This document shows positions 4,678-5,098 of a stretch of DNA of 5,098 nucleotides, in pieces. The stretch comes from Crocinitomicaceae bacterium (GTDB lineage: Bacteria > Bacteroidota > Bacteroidia > Flavobacteriales_D > Crocinitomicaceae). The notes below the pieces were generated by a model. It saw only the letters and a list, made by a program, of their open reading frames with translations, made no database searches and had not been told where the DNA came from. The stretch lies in the NCBI GenBank assembly GCA_030830385.1, contig JAURNA010000157.1:1-5098 (forward strand), read 5' to 3'. A program made the translations under genes and the position numbers. How positions within the stretch are numbered: position 1 is the stretch's first letter; each line of letters opens with the position of its first letter.

Positions 4678-5098
4678 ATGAATACTCTCTTTTCTGCTGT
4701 GCTTATTTGTGTTGCTTCTGTTTCTTTTGCTCAAACTGACTCCGAAACTGGGGAGTCCTTGACCGAAACCGTAGCTCCTAAATATTCGAATGAATTTTTG
4801 GCGATTGGTGTAGGAGCCGATGCACTTGGCCTTGGAAACAGTGTTGTAGCCCAAACCGGAAGCGTCAACTCCGGTTATTGGAACCCGGCAGGCTTAGCAC
4901 ATGTGGACAAATGGCTGGAAGCGGGGCTGATGCACTCAGAGTATTTCGCGGGAATCGCGAAGTACGATTACCTGGGACTTGCGCACTCCATTGACGATAG
5001 AAGTACAATCGGTTTTACCGCCCTTCGGTTTGGTGTGGATGACATTCCCAACACAACGCAGCTGATTGACAATAACGGAAACATTGATTACGATCGAA
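4678..5098 (+). CDS. PorV/PorQ-like outer-membrane beta-barrel protein (5' part of gene)
   Basis: The N-terminal 140 residues of an exported protein; the frame is still open at the window end. Residues 1-18 are a Sec signal peptide with a hydrophobic core and a likely signal peptidase I cut after SFA (18/19). A Thr/Glu-rich linker (20-35) follows, then KYSNEFLAIGVGADALGLGN (35-54), which with GYWNPAGLA (66-74) is the start seen in the PorV/PorQ and UPF0164 group of FadL-like outer-membrane barrels; alternating hydrophobic strands follow. PorV is part of the type IX secretion system, where it carries cargo to the sortase PorU, but Bacteroidota encode several paralogues of unknown role, so true PorV is not claimed. 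The ATG at 4678 has an A-rich leader (GTGAAAATG) and no Shine-Dalgarno site. No type IX gene partner is visible; the upstream neighbour pssA is divergent. Confidence 0.8.
   Translation, partial: MNTLFSAVLICVASVSFAQTDSETGESLTETVAPKYSNEFLAIGVGADALGLGNSVVAQTGSVNSGYWNPAGLAHVDKWLEAGLMHSEYFAGIAKYDYLGLAHSIDDRSTIGFTALRFGVDDIPNTTQLIDNNGNIDYDR

Noticed and set aside
4594..4854. 86-codon minus-strand open frame overlapping the PorV-like gene
   Set aside because: It is antisense to a signal peptide and conserved barrel start, which are clearly coding on the plus strand.

Overview
The window looks like a chromosomal segment of a Bacteroidota bacterium, probably of the Flavobacteriales type. The evidence is a PorV/PorQ-like outer-membrane protein, a small single-RRM RNA-binding protein with a basic tail, an enoyl-CoA hydratase/isomerase with an 'FGHPLSNSLPGKIL' start, an integral-membrane phosphatidylserine synthase, A-rich sequence instead of clear Shine-Dalgarno sites, and TAnnTTT-like promoter boxes. 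I cannot name a species. I see no mobile element, CRISPR array, tRNA or rRNA.

Layout. The left end (2-382, +) is the 3' part of a PLP-dependent L-serine/L-threonine dehydratase gene. A convergent gap of 214 bp (383-596) follows; it has no recognisable gene but some weak coding-like signal. From 597 to 4526 all genes lie on the minus strand. In transcription order they are pssA (phosphatidylserine synthase), purS (small subunit of FGAM synthetase, start overlapping the pssA stop), a membrane-anchored coiled-coil protein, an RRM protein, an enoyl-CoA hydratase/isomerase family protein, and a DUF2585 (UPF0314) membrane protein. A 151-bp divergent intergenic region (4527-4677) separates pssA from a plus-strand gene (4678 to the window end) for an exported PorV/PorQ-like beta-barrel protein.

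How the genes relate. Spacing suggests three blocks: pssA-purS (ATGA overlap), coiled-coil/RRM/enoyl hydratase (gaps of 11 and 2 bp), and DUF2585 on its own after 141 bp. The blocks join phospholipid synthesis, purine synthesis, an RNA-binding protein and acyl-CoA metabolism, so they look like housekeeping genes sharing transcripts rather than one pathway. The most interesting points are a perfect 10-bp inverted repeat in the divergent promoter region, the presence of a DUF2585 protein in this lineage, the loss of one of the two classical crotonase glutamates in the hydratase, and the unexplained convergent gap. I found no convincing undescribed multi-gene system.
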